From contig NC_081334.1 in NCBI RefSeq assembly GCF_022539665.2, positions 6,418,424-6,482,423 of the forward strand: a stretch of DNA of 64,000 nt. Reading direction: 5' to 3'. Below the pieces are notes generated by a model, which was not told where the DNA came from, searched no databases, and saw only the letters and a list, made by a program, of their open reading frames with translations. The position numbers were made by a program, and so were the translations under genes. Shown here piece after piece: positions 12,194 through 25,538 of the stretch; position 1 is the stretch's first letter; each line of letters begins with the position of its first letter. Source of the stretch: Daphnia carinata. Lineage: Eukaryota > Arthropoda > Branchiopoda > Diplostraca > Daphniidae.

Positions 12194-15100
12194 TCTATTC
12201 AGTCATTCTCTCGCGTTGGGCTCACACCTGGGCTCACCTTTATTTCCCTCCCCCACCTCTTTTCCCTTCCTTCCCTCCACCATCTTTATTTTTTTTTTTT
12301 TTTGAAATGATATTTTCTTGGTTTTTCTCTCTTTCTCTTTAGCACCTTCGTCCTATCCTTCAGCCGGGTCCATTAACATGCCAAACAGGTTGTGTGTGTA
12401 TGCTGTGCCATTGTACTTGCAAGCTCTACGCATAGTCCCTTTCGTAGAGGCCATCTCTCTTTTTCACTCGTTTCACTGTTCATGTCCTTGTCTCTTTCTT
12501 TTTTTTTCCTTATTTTTTTTTTGTGGGAGAAAAGAAGGGAAAATCAGTTGAGACACTGAATAATAGAGACCAAAATAAAAGCCATTTCCGAGCGTTCACG
12601 TATAGGGTTGTCTTCGTACAGACAGGGGATGGAAAAGAAAGGCCTCTTTTTTTTTTTCTTCTTTCTTTCTTTTCTTAATCCTCTTTATGCATCTTTGCTT
12701 CTTCGTCTTGCAGCAAGACTTTTACTTTATTTAAGGAACGCACAGACTGTTTGTGAAGAAAAAAAAAACGGTGGGGGGAATGAGGGGTGAACGAGGGAGA
12801 CAGGTATTGTCAAAGAGACATCTTCTACCCCCATCAGAAGCAACACATGAAAAAGAATAAACTGAAGTAAAAATTCAAATAGTGTATGTATTATAAATCT
12901 CTTTCTCTCTCTCTCTCTCTCTTTTTTGTGTATAATGTAGAGAGGAAAAAAAAAATGGGGGGATCTATAGAAAGAAAAAAAAAAAGAGAGAAAGAGAGAA
13001 CGAGGTCCAATGCGTGCATTTTCATTGTCACGACTAATGGCCGCCATTTTGAGGGGGGGGGGGCTGGAGCAGCAGCTCTCTACTTTGGTTAGAAAAAGGA
13101 GACTTATCAATCAATCTCCCAACTCCTTTTATACATACAATATATTCTCTGGCCATAGAAAGAAGGGGGTTCAGCATCAAGGGAAGAAGAAAAAAAAAAA
13201 AAAATAAAGCTCTCTTACTATTATTGTAACTATTACCTTTTTTTTATTATTTTTTTTTTTTCGTCGAATTTAAAACTAAAAATGCCGCTCCATCTTTTTT
13301 CTTTTCTTTTTTCAATTCTCGTGTGTTTGTAACGAGTGAGGGACGGAGGCGAGTACTTGCATCACCTCACTGTCGGCGGGTAGCTAAAAGGGGGACGAAA
13401 GTGGGCAAGGTGAGAAAAGAAAAAGGGGCGACATGTTATTTTTTGTACGTGTGTGTGTGTGTGTAAGTAGTACGGCCTTGATGAAATCACGTTTTACAAC
13501 GTATAGGCAGAAAAATCTATCAGGGGCGGCACGATACAATATAGCCATTCCTTCGCTATTGCGAGCTTCTTTCTCCTTTTGATCTCTCATTCGTTCGCCT
13601 CCCAAAGTCCACCCTACCCTACATATGAGGGAATTTTTTTTTTCTTTTTCAATCATCTTAAAAGTCGAGAAAGAGAGATCGAAAAAAAAAAAATGGGAAG
13701 GAGGGAATGTATGCGTAGAAATTCCAAGACCAAGATTTCGTGTGGGCTCACACAACAGAGCACTAGCATGAAGGTATAAAGAAGAAGAAGACAATCGAAG
13801 GAATGCCTCGCAGAGCCCCAATGCTCGTCTATATACCTCCATCAGAACGCGCACACATTCACACAGACATACCTCCGATATCGATTTCAATGATCGATCT
13901 GCTCTCTGGCCGTCTCTCTCTCTCTCTCTCTCCACATGACATCACCCGAAAAGAACTATTATTTTTTTCCCACATGTTTTGATGATATTTTTTTTTGTCG
14001 ATTCTCTCATCAAAGCACACGGAGAATTTTTTGAAGAAATAGCCTCTAAAATTCCTCAAGTTTTTCTTGTTGTTGTTGAATGAGAAACGATCCTCTTCAT
14101 CAATGATGGAGAGTTTCAGAGATTGGTGAAACGAAGATACGATAAACCTGGATTTTAAAAAATAAATCGAACCTGTGCATACCGACGAGGTATTTGTTTT
14201 ATTGCGTTTTGGCCGGCCGATTGGGTAGAACAAACGTAATAATTCAACAGGTTTCGTTTGTTGGCATTGGTCTTTTGTTTTTCTGAGGCGGTTGCGTTTG
14301 TTTTGGCTTTTTCCACCGTGTCCTTCTCCATGTTGATATCTTATATAATATGTAATGGCGTCCCTATCGTCAATCGAATCTGTCCCTTTCTCTCATTGTT
14401 TCATCGTGAAACAAAAGCGTTCGATCGAAACATTGTAAAAATGTCCTCATTTCCGCTCCGCAAGTTCATCCGATTTTTGCTTCGTTTTTGTTTCCTATTA
14501 ATGAATGGTCGACAAAGAGATAGGAAACGTATAAATAGCGATGAGCATCAAATGTTAACCTTGTTTTTAATATGTACATAAAAACAAACAAAAAATTGGT
14601 GCGTTCAAGAATGGGAATGCGGAATTGTTACGTGTTTCCATCAGAGTCTAAGCATTTGTGAGTTTGTAATTGTCATCGAATGATCGATCCGTTTTCCACA
14701 GCGACACAACTGGACATTCATTTTTCAATGGCGTTGGTCCACTTGTCCCTGCGGTTTTGGTGCGTGAGGCGAAATTGCCGCATTTTTTTTTTTAGTCGTC
14801 ACACATGTTCCAGTTTTTTTTTTTTAGATTCTCTGTTGCCTTGTTTAGTTTGTGTGCGTGTTAAGTGGTTAACAGGAAAAAAAAGGGGAGCGAGAGAGAC
14901 TAGACAAAACAAAACCGCTCGAAAAAAGAAGTTTGGGTTCCGTTTTTTTTTTGTTGTTTGTTTCCTTTTTTTTTTTTTTACTGGATAAACACAGCATGCG
15001 CAAGTGTTCCATTCTTTTAACTAAACGGATCCAGAGACTTTGCCTGTCTCCCAACATTTTCCCTTTTTTTTTTTATCTGAGAAATTTGATCAGACCCTAT

Positions 15101-16091
15101 CCCGTCGGTCACGTCAGAGTCCGGTCAATCGTATCGAGCCTATCGACACGAGAATGGAGGGGGGAAAAGAAGAAAAAGTCGATGCCGTTATCTCTCTAAA
15201 CGTTCGTACAAATTCTTTTCGATCGAGACATGTAGAGCCGACAGGGCGCTCTGTTCCTGTTACATTAATTTCTTTTGAGCTAAACGAGACACGCCGTGTT
15301 TTGCTGTGATGATTAAACCCATTTCTTTTTTTCTTTTTTTTAATCTTTGGTTTAAAAAAAAAAAAAAAATCGGAAATGCGTTTAAAAAAAAAAAGAAAGG
15401 GATGTATTCTTTGTTCCTTTCGATGCGTGATGGATTTCAAACGGGGCGGATCAGAGAGGCGCGAAAAATGGGAGGAGGGTTATAGGCTGTTTTCTCATCG
15501 AGCAACAAACTTGTTTCAACATACAACAAAGTTCACGGACTCTTTAGTGTTTACCGTGTGTTAGATCTCTTCTCCGCTAGCCGACCGAAGATCTTTTATG
15601 TGTGTGTGTGTGTGTGTCAAGAATTGTGACCAAGAGGCGGAGTTTTTCTCAGGCGGGCCAAGTCTCAAATCGTTTTGTGTGATTTTATTTTCCCTTCTTC
15701 AGGTGTTCAAGCTAAACACGACTCCCTTTCCTCAAAAAAAAAAAAAAAGAAAAAAAAGAATGTATAGTCAATAATAATTCTCTTTCAAAGCTTCTCCTCT
15801 TCTTCTATCTTAGTGGTATAAACCGTTTTATGAAAATGTTTCTTGTTGGGAAAGCTTCCGCGCCGCCATCACAATGTTCTCCCTATAAAATAGATGCCGT
15901 ATATGTTGTCCCTTTTTATTTTTCTCGATTGTTGGGGGAGGTCTCCCATCCATCGGATGTCCCTCGAGTATGAAAACGCAGTGAGTTTGATGCTGTCGGA
16001 AACTTGTATGCCCTGTGTGTGTGTGTGTGTGTACGTGAAACATCAAACGATAGGTGAAAAGGTCAACATCATTGTGTCGGCCCAGGTGTGA

Positions 16092-16173
16092 CCCCTTAAG
16101 GGGACAATCGGCGTTTTTTTGGGTTTTTTTCGACTTTCATTAATGAAAGGCGGTCAAGATTTTTGTCTTGGCC
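16092..16173. promoter_or_regulatory. three consecutive dyad-symmetric elements in the zfh-2 intron
   Basis: A 12-base perfect palindrome CCCCTTAAGGGG (16092-16103), a 16-base perfect palindrome CTTTCATTAATGAAAG (16134-16149) and an 8-base-pair stem with one G-T pair and a 6-base loop (16152-16173) lie within 82 bases in a non-repetitive island. The function is unknown; homeodomain-dimer binding at the ATTAAT core is an inference. Confidence 0.4.
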
Positions 16174-17812
16174 AGCAGCTGAGGGTTGGGGGGAGTCAAT
16201 TGTATATCGGAGGGTACACTACCCATTACTAGCACACGGCGCTTTTCTTCTTCTTCTTTTTTATTTATATCCCCGTTTACCTTGCTACCATGTATAAGTA
16301 CACTTCACACCATTTAACCCCGGTGTTGGACGCGCACAAAAGATTCAAAGTTGAGAGTCAAGTCATTTGTGAAAAAGAAGGTCATTGCTATACAAAAAAA
16401 AAATGTCTTTTGGGGGATTTTTTTTTTTTTTTTAAAGAACCGGTATGCCACTGAATGCGTGTGACTTGGTTGATATGGATAAATGAAATGGGTAGGACAA
16501 ACACGTCGATGGATTTCAATTTTGCATGGTACAAAGTAGGAGGAAACAAAATGTTTTTGGATTTTTTTTTTTTTTTTTTTTTTTTCAAAGTGACAATGAC
16601 CTTTATTCTTTCTGACTGACTGAAAATCTTTTCAAATGTTTTTCTCACTCGGTGGTCATTGGAACAAATCAAATCGATTGCGTGAGTTGTGTTCGGATTT
16701 TTTGAAAGGCGAATGAAAAGGCTAGGCATTTCTTTATTTTTCGCCAGACAAAACGAAAAGGAAATGAAGGAAATAGAATGTTACTTCTTTTGATTGAAAT
16801 TGGTGGGTCTCTTTTATCTCAGCCATCATAGTTGAATGCTTTTAGCAAAGAAGAAGAAGCCTTTCTTCCTCCCCTCGCCCCCCCCCCCTTTTTTTTTTTT
16901 TTTTTTTTTTAAATTCTTTTTCTCCTTCCTGATTTTCCTGTTCTTCTGTCTCGAACAGGGGCATTATAATATATATCCGGCTGGACTCTCATTTTTTCCC
17001 CTCGCCTTTTATTCTTGTTCGTCCTTTCATGCGCAGCCAACAAAGTACTGCTTTTCCACTGTATGTGCCACTCTTGTGTCGACCCTCGTGAGCTCCTTGC
17101 TGGACACACATTCAGGTCCGCCAACTCGCACACACGAAAAAGACTAAATGCGTAGCCTCTAACGTGGGGTCTTTCCTCCCCCTTCGTATTTCTCTTATTC
17201 TTTTGTGTGGAAATGGCATGCAAATTCCTCAAGTTTCCTGCCTTTCTTCTTGCGACCCTTACTTTTTGCGCCCTTCACACAATTCCAAGAGAGAGAAAGA
17301 GAACCCCAGAAGAAAATCAGAGAACCTGCCATTCAAGTCGAACGCACGGCATGGGATCCGCGTATACCACACATTCATTCCTCCCCCCCTCCCCCCCCAT
17401 TCAGTAAGAAAACAATTCGACTCTTTTTTTTTTTTTTTCTGTGTGAAAAATCAAAGGCAACTCTTTTTATTTATTTATTTTTTTTCCTTTTCGTGTAACC
17501 TTTTTTTCTGATGGGGGAGCCAAAATTTTGTGCCAGTGTAACAACAAAAACACTGACCGTTGAAGCATTGAAATTCCCCTTGCCATAATAATATTTTTTT
17601 TTTACGACGTTATTTGGCAATAACATTTTTTTTTTTTTTTTTTAAAGAACCGTTTAGAATAAAGGGATAAAAAAAAAACAGCGCTACGTGTGACCCTTCT
17701 CCGGGATTTCCTTTTAAAGCCATTTTTTTTTTTTTTTTTTTGTAGATATGTGTATAAGAAAGGCGGAAATCTAGCCGCCAGACGCGCGCAAAGATTTAGT
17801 GCCAGTATTCTT

Positions 17813-17814
<2 letters not shown>

Positions 17815-17845
<31 letters not shown>
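17815..17845. repeat. poly(T) run, 31 bases
   Basis: Uninterrupted T run in the zfh-2 intron. Confidence 0.95.
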
Positions 17846-17850
<5 letters not shown>

Positions 17851-20800
17851 GATATGCTTTCAATTGTCTTGCGTACTCTATTGATTTTGATCAAGCATGT
17901 TTAATGCGTTGGAAACGACCAAACACTAGCGATTCCTGCCGATATAGGGCGAGATAACAGGGACACAACGTGAGATATTTAAAAGAAAGAAACGTTTCTT
18001 TTGTTTAGTCTTTTTTTTTTTCTTTTGAAAAATGAGAAATTTGAGAACGTTTCTTTTTTTTTTTTTTTTTTTTTTTTGTCTAGATCCCCCTGTTAAAAAA
18101 AAAGTATTTATTATATACATATTTATTTATCTTTTTCGTCTTAAAAAAAAAAATAAATAAATAAATAAAATAAAAATGTAGAAAAAAGAACAAAAAATTG
18201 AGAATGAGAGGCAAGAGAGAAAGATGGACGGGCAGGCAGGGCAAAGGTTAAGCAGCGCTGTCAAGCGGCCGGTCGCGCTGCATGGTGCATGCCATAAGTG
18301 AGGGAGGATGTATATAAAAAAAAAAAGTAGAAGAAGGTGGACCCCACTCTTTTCCCGCAGCTTTCAATCCTTGAGATGGGCTCTTTTTTTTTTTGTTTTT
18401 TTTTTTCTTCTTCTCCTTCTTCTCTCTCTCTTTCGACTATCAAACAACCACATCGCAAAAGCTCTTTCTCTCTTTCTGGACGTGGTTGTTTGTTACCTGT
18501 ATATGCCAACTTACAAGGCCAAAATGTCGAGAAAGAAGGAGAAAAAACAAAAAGAAGAAGAGAACCCCTCGCTGTGGATGACTCCTTTTACGTCCGGACT
18601 CTTCTCACAGCAGTCAACCCCCGACAGTGAGTCTCTCTCTTTCTTTCTCTGTGTGTGTGTGTGAGCAATACCTACGTTTATAAAGAACACACGAAGCGTA
18701 TACATATAAAAACCACCTTGTTGCCTCTCCTCATCATCCCGCATACCATCTCAATAGAGAACAAGAAATTTTCAACAATCCAAACAGCTGTCCATTTTTT
18801 TTTTTTCCTCGAAAATATACACGGCAATAATCCACGTGATCTTTCAAATAATTAAACACTCTTTTTTTGTTTATTTATTTATTTATTTTTTATTTTATTT
18901 TTTATTGGTGAGCTTCATCCCATATGTTGATTAGAATATTCCCGGGTATAGCGCGTGCCGATCCGCAAGGCGAACGATTAGCATATTCATTCAATGTTAC
19001 GTGTGTATCTCGTTCTCTTGGTGTCTCTCATTGTTGCTGGTGTGATTGTTAAACAAGGACACAAAACTAGAGGCAACTCACGGAAAAAGTCGCTCCGTGT
19101 TCGTTTAGTTTTTTTTTTTTTTTTTTTTTTCGTCAATTGCGGCCGCATGCAGCGCCACCGAGCAAGCCAAATAGGAAGAATAGGAAAAAAAATAATAATA
19201 ATAATAAAAGGTAGAGGGCAAAAGAAAAGAAAACAACTTGATTGCAAATTCCATCCGAAGAAAAAGCTTTTGTTGGTCTCGTAGTCACTTGAATATTCAT
19301 GTCACCGCGGTCAATCAAACTGCATTCCAATGTATATATGTATATGTATGCATAAATATGTATGTGAGCGACCGTAGCGGTGCGCTCACGACCGCCGATG
19401 CGATTGCTCAGGTCTCCTTTTTTTTCTTTTTTTTTTCTCTCTCTCTCTCTCTGCATCACAACTGATTTAAATATATTCCAATGTTTCCGCATTATCTGCG
19501 CAAAGCTTTCGGTGCAAGGCCTGTTTTGTCTTTCTGATTGATTCCGATGGGAAGGGCCCCCTCCCCTTTCTTTTTTTTTTTCTTGAAATAATGAGCTTGA
19601 CACCCGGTAAAGCAAAAAAAAAAAAAAAAATGCAGCTAAAAGAATTAATTTTGTGGAGGTGTCATGTGTTTAGTTTCGGACTCTGGAACTAATGGGCTCT
19701 TTATAATGAAAATCTGCTGCTTTTTTTTTTTTACTTATGTATTTTTTTCCCCACTCCACCCACACCATATCGCATTTTTTTTTTTTTTCAATTCTATTAT
19801 TAACAAAAAAAAAATGCTGGATGATTTAAAGTAAAAAAAAAAAAAGTAGTAAACTGTGTCATTAATCGTTTCGAAAATCCCCTCCCTATAATCGCGCGCG
19901 CGCATGTTCTTTACCTGCGCGTACCAATAGAACACGCTGCCGACACCAGCACCTGGACACAGAATCTTTGCTCTTTCTTTTTTATTTTACGATTACTACT
20001 TTATTTTCGTCCGTTTTTTTTTTTTTTTTTTGCCTTGCACTCGCGCTTTTGTTCAGAAAATTCTATTTTCTTTAAGGAAGGACCTTTATTTCTCTTGGTC
20101 CCTTTACCTTGATGGCATTTTGAGGTATCCCCCCTCGGCTTCTTCACCTTCAACCTCTTTCATTTTTTTTTTTTTTTTTTCTCCCTGTGGACCCTTGTTG
20201 CCTTTTCCTTATTGATACCGCCCGCTAAACTTGTACAAGCAAAAGGTGACACATCTGCTGCCGTTGCCCTTTTGATTTTTCTTTCTCTCTTATGGATTGC
20301 AGTCGCTCTTCCTTGGGGTGTTTTGTTTGGTTGGCCTCCCCCCACTTCTCTTAAAACTTTGACAAGCGACCGTTTTTTCCCTCAAGTTATTGCTTTAACA
20401 GTCGCTTTTTTTTTTTAGCTGTTTAGTTCGAGATTCATGAAGCATGTCAGATTACGAAGAATATTTCAAAACAAAACAAAAAAAAACCGGTGCGCAATAT
20501 TTGACTGGTCTGCAATTTTTTTTTTATTTATGGACAGCTGTCGATCGGGGATGGCAATCTCGGGATTCGTAGTCGAAATGGGTTTTACTACCATTAACGT
20601 CTCGTGTGCCAATCACGTAAAAAAACAAAATTCGTTTCAACTCATTTTTTCAATAAATGTCAGACTTTGATCGACTGCGTTTCGAAATTACAATGATATA
20701 AATACGATAATAAAAGCTACGCAGTGCGGTCAACCCCTCCATCTATGGCAGCTAGCGTTTCCCTTATTTCTAAAAAAAAATGCCCCCCCCCCCCCTCGAA

Positions 20801-23800
20801 AAGAGAAATAAGATGAGGACAAAATCTTTTTTCTTTTTTCTTTTTTTTCAAGAATACAAAGAATATTCACCAACGGTTTCTTTTCCAAAGTTGAAGGGTA
20901 GGGGGGGTGAACAAAGTGACATTTTTCGATTCCCATTCAGTATAGTATTATTATTTTTTCTATGCACAAAGTATAACCCCCCTTCGTTACTAATTCTACA
21001 TTTTTTTTTCTCTCTCTCTCTTTTCCTTCCTTACATAATATACAAATCCTTCTTTCCTTGGATATATATATATATTTTTTTTCTACCCTATACCCACTGT
21101 ATCAATGTGTATATGTTCAATTCTCTCCCCCCCCCCAAAAAAAAAAATAGGGAACACAGACGCCCTTCTTACGTGAGCGGTGCTTAATGGTCTCCCTTCC
21201 GTTCTTTTTTTTTCAACCCCTATTTTTATTTTAGATTTTTTTTTTTATTCCCCTATTTTTTTTGTGTGTGTGTGTGTGTGATCCGTATCACATACATGTG
21301 GAACTTTATATACGAGACAGAATGTGTGTGTGTGTGTGTGTATACAGTAGCAGCTTTTTTTTTTTTTGTTCTGTTTCGTTTTGTTTCTTTGATAGTGGGG
21401 TGATTCAATGCTTTTTTTTTTTTTTGTTCTTCTCCCTTTTTCTCTTATCTGTTTTCCCTTTTTATTTTTTTTTTTCCGGGATAAACTAAAAAAAAAAAAA
21501 AGCTCTTCTCTTGTGTGAAGCCGATCGTTTTGTTCTGGCCGTGGGATCATTCCCCGATTTTCAAGTTTTTACCCCACATTTTATTCGTTCAGCCTTTTTT
21601 CGTTCCCAGAGAATCAAATGAATTTTTGAGTACGCAGACACGTGATGGGCACTTCAATAACCGATCGACTTCCCCAATACGAAAAAAAAAAATAAAATCA
21701 TGTTGCGATGATTGTTTGAATGTGCGGTTTACCAACAATCGACTGCTCTATTTTCTTTGCATTCTGACAATGTATTTTTTTTTTTTTTTGAAAAATGCTT
21801 TTTGTTTGTTGCCAATGTACGAGACGATTTTCATTCAGAGGCCAACTCGTATAGCTCTTGTTTTTTTTTTCTTAGCCAATAGGTAAAAACTAGCAGCAGT
21901 TATACCGAATGCAATCGGAGACTTGTTCAAAGCCTCTGGTATTTATTTTAACGACCCAAAAACCGGAACCACCAAGAATAAAGAAAGAAAAAAAAAAAAG
22001 GCGCAGATCGAATTGCACACTTTTCAGGCGGAAAGATGATTATACATAAACAATAGATCTAAACGTACACGCTTAATTAAGAAATTGTTCATTCATGCAC
22101 ATGACGAGAGGGCGAAGGGGGGATGCATACAGAGCGTCCTTCTATGCATCGCAATTGGACGAGAACAAGAAGATGGGGGGGGGGGACAACTGTCATCGAG
22201 CTAATTACGCATAGACCCTTGTCAGACTGGACTCTCATTTCTCTCTTGTCTCGTCTTATGGCCCGTTTTTTTTTTTTTCAGTCAGAAATGATTAGCAGCG
22301 CCATCGGGCGTGACCCCGATGTGCACTGGAACGTGCATATTACATCAAAAGCGCGGCGTATATATAAGAACTTCTCCCATTGACTGTGCACTCTCAATAG
22401 ATCTCTTTTTCTTTCTCTCTTATCGCTTTTCATTCTCTTTGCTTGCTCCAGTCGCTTCGCCAACGTGATGGAAATAAGGCGAATACACTTTGAGGAGAAA
22501 ACGTATATATATATAGACGTCTTTCTTCCCGTCTTTTGTTATTCGCCGGTCGCTGGCGTTCATTAGGCCTCCAATCTATGTGATAATAACATCGACCTCT
22601 CTCTCTTTTGTGTGTGGAGTGTACCTAGTAGACTGGGGGGCTCTTTTATGTAGTGTCTGGAATGGATTGGATATATGTGGGTAAGGCCTACTCTTTTTAT
22701 CACGCATTTTAAAAAAAGGGAAAGGAAAACGAGAGCTTTACGAAAGAGGGGAGGGCACCACTACATCCTCAATTTATAGCATTTCTCTCTGTTTTCACTC
22801 CCATAGATTACATGAAGAGTTGTATTTACTGCTCCTAACTAGGATCGAAGGGGCTTGGTGAATCGGCCGTTGTGGTCCTGACTCTTGTCGATTGAATCAT
22901 TCAATCAACTTGGAAATGAACGGAAGAATTTCCGGTTGATTCATTCCTCTCTTTTTTCTTTTTTTTTTTTTTTTTTTTTGATTAATTGTTCATGCGTTAG
23001 GACCTAAGAAAAAGCCCCCCCCCCCCCCTCTGTTTTTTAAATCGCCGGCTGGCCGCATCCGCTTGGATTGCGTGACACGCAACTAACCCCGCCGGCGTCT
23101 GTTGTGGTGACGTCACTGTGCACATTAAAAAAAAAGCGTGGCGCGGCTCGGGAATGTCAAACGTGCGGTGTAATGACGATTGTCATTAACTCGAGCACTA
23201 ATGCATATCCTGTGTAATGTCCACGTATTCACTGGGATGTCGTATATCTCTTTGTCGTCAATCGACCAACGACTTCATCCTCTTTTTTTTTTTTTTTTCT
23301 CACCGTCCGTCTCTCATTGTCTGCTGGGCATACGGAATTTTGTTCTGCAACAAGAGAAATGCTACCAGTTCCAGACGAGTTCCACTTGTTTCATATCTTA
23401 ACACGAGAGATTAATCGAAGAGAAAAGAACGCGGATGTGGTTAATTAGTGATCGTGGTGGCCATGGTTTCAAATGAACGGCGCTTCTTTTCTTCTTTTAA
23501 TTTTATTTTTTATTTACTTTTTTTTTTTTTTTTTTTTTTTGATGGAACAAACTCGAAATTGACAATTCCTTATTTCAATTTGTTCGCTTATTGACTAATC
23601 AAGACGGCCATGTGTCCAGCAGTCTTTTTAGAGCTGGGGCCGGCGTGGCAGATCGAATCGTGTTGATGACACATCCTTGTCACGCCCCGCCCTCATCCGC
23701 ACTTTTTTTTTTTTTTTTTTCTGCCCGCTTCCTTAGCTTTTCTAATGAAGACGGACCACGGTCGGGTCGTCCGAACGTCCAATTTGCTCACGATCCATCG

Positions 23801-24540
23801 CGCGCGCGCGCCCTTCATTCTTTATACGTACTGTACTTTAGTTGACTTAATAAATCTATCAGGGCTACATAAGATGTACGTGTGTGTGTGTGTGTGTCTT
23901 TGTTGGCCGCCCTACAAGCCCCGCGGGTTTGGGCTTTGTAATTAATTGCAATCAGACGAGTTGTCTTTTATGTGTCTTCGTCTTCTTTTTCTCAATAGCG
24001 AGAAATTGAATGAAGACGGCCGACTTTGGTACAGTTGGAGACCATTCTTCATCATTAAGTTATAAAAGCCGATGACCTCTTTCTCTTTTGTATTTATTCT
24101 CCTTTTAACGCGCACGCTCTCATTCCTTCTTTCGTTGCTTTAAAAAAAAAAAAAAAGCTAATATATATAAATAAACTCGTCTTCTTCTTTCATTTTGTTA
24201 AATACTCCCCCGCGTCGCTACGTTCTATTCCGTAGTCTGGAAAATAAAAAATAAAGGGCGGACGCCGGATTTTCCCCATTAAGTAAAGTGGTGCGGTATA
24301 TACGTATGACGTACGTCTTTTGTTATATTGAAGTAATGGGATACCGTGTCCACTTTTCCCCACGTTACTGTCTGATTGCTAGAAAGAAGAAAAAAAAAAG
24401 GGACGTTAATGTTAAGCTGATTGGACGCCTTTCTTTTTATTTGAATCCGGTTGAATGACATTGACGTCAGACGGGCTCTTCTTTCCACATGTCGAACAGA
24501 ATATTCAATATGTTTCCTTTATTTGGCTCTCGTTCGATAG

Positions 24541-25259
24541 GTCCGGCAGGAATGTGGGGTCAAGGTGGTGAGAACTATCTGTTGGCCATGCTCCAGCGGA
24601 GTCCAGCAGCCCTACAGCAAATCGCCAAGACCTTCTCGGAGTCGGGAGTATCTGAGGCACGTTTTACGCTGGACGGCAGCACTCGATCGTCGCTGGCCGA
24701 CCATTTGACATCGACGGAAATGAAATTCATACGGACGCATTCGACTGACGTCGGCGTCTTGTGCAAAGCGTGTCAGACGCTCTACGGCTCGGAGGTCGCT
24801 GTAGTTCAACACCAAAGGGCCGGCTGCCCACAGACGGCCGAATCGTCTGCAGCTTCCAGCGGTGGAGCCACTCGTCTGGTTTTGCTGCAACACGAGTGCA
24901 TGGCCTGCGAAGAGAAGTGCCCCACCTTGGCTGAATTGCGCAATCACCTGAACGGCGAGCCTCACCGACGCCAGACGGCCAAGTTGACGGGCAATATGGT
25001 CAACGGAAACGCCACCTCGACGTCCAGCAGGTTAGCCGACGATCAGCTGCCTCTCCTTCCACCGATGCAAGCCAATTCTCCATCCAGCGGACTCAGCTCG
25101 CAAATCGAGGACGTGGTCAAGCAGTTGACCGCTCTCGCCCAGGCGACTGCGACCAATCCGGGAGCGGCAGCGCCATCCTTTGGCGTCAAAAATAACAGCG
25201 GCGACTGCGACACCAACGCCAACATCGCCCAGCGCAAAGCCGCTACCTACGGACAGTGA
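24541..25259 (+). CDS. zfh2: zfh-2 terminal coding exon
   Basis: The exon begins after a TAG acceptor and continues the zfh-2 frame in phase 1, completing a Gly codon and adding 238 residues before the TGA at 25257. It encodes a C2HC-like motif (Leu-Cys-Lys-Ala-Cys, 12 residues, His, four residues, Cys) and a C2H2 finger (Cys-Met-Ala-Cys, 12 residues, His, five residues, His). A Ser/Asn/Ala-rich tail follows. The same frame is open upstream to an ATG at 24489, but the acceptor, the exact phase match and the exon-like composition starting at 24541 make an internal acceptor much more likely than a separate gene start. The product is the C-terminus of the transcription factor. An unseen small exon within the 18.7 kb intron cannot be excluded, provided it keeps phase 1. 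Confidence 0.85.
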
Positions 25260-25507
25260 ACATGGTCGGCATTGAATTGTTTTTGGTTGCCGAACCCTAC
25301 CGATTATGACGAACCCGCCCCCTCCCCCATCGAATGTGACCAAGAAATGAATGGACGACTATATCTTTCGTTTTGTGACGTGTTGTTGCGAGAGACAACT
25401 GGAAAAAAAGACGGTGGTTCTTTGCCATTTTTTTCCCCAAACCAAACTCTGGAACGCTCGCTCTCTAGTTTTGTGTGGGTGTCTGCCGTGTCCGTTTTAC
25501 CTGTGTA

Positions 25508-25538
<31 letters not shown>

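Larger units (their letters stand above)
5824..24540 (+). other. zfh2: zfh-2 intron, 18.7 kb, phase 1
   Basis: The donor is GTGAGT at 5824 and the acceptor is ...ctctcgttcgatag at 24540. The split codon g+gt gives Gly, so the two flanking exons join in frame. The interior is mostly homopolymer T or A runs, (TG)n/(CA)n and TC-rich low-complexity DNA. I see no convincing exon in it except one weak candidate at 12343. Non-repetitive islands include 8480-8640 (E-box and a repeated GGTCAATC), 10560-10680, 14190-14700, 16080-16380 (three adjacent dyads), 22020-22900 and 23560-24110. It contains three perfect TGACGTCA palindromes, at 9948, 23108 and 24462. Intron size and islands suggest regulatory content, but that is inference. 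Confidence 0.85.

Noticed and set aside
18500-18628. Possible exon ending at GACA|GTGAGT in the zfh-2 intron
   Set aside because: The donor is phase-compatible, but the only upstream acceptors are out of phase or lack a polypyrimidine tract, and the encoded stretch is Lys/Glu low complexity.
24489-24540. ATG at 24489 as the start of a separate gene
   Set aside because: The acceptor at 24540 and the exact phase match with the exon ending at 5823 explain the ORF as a terminal zfh-2 exon.
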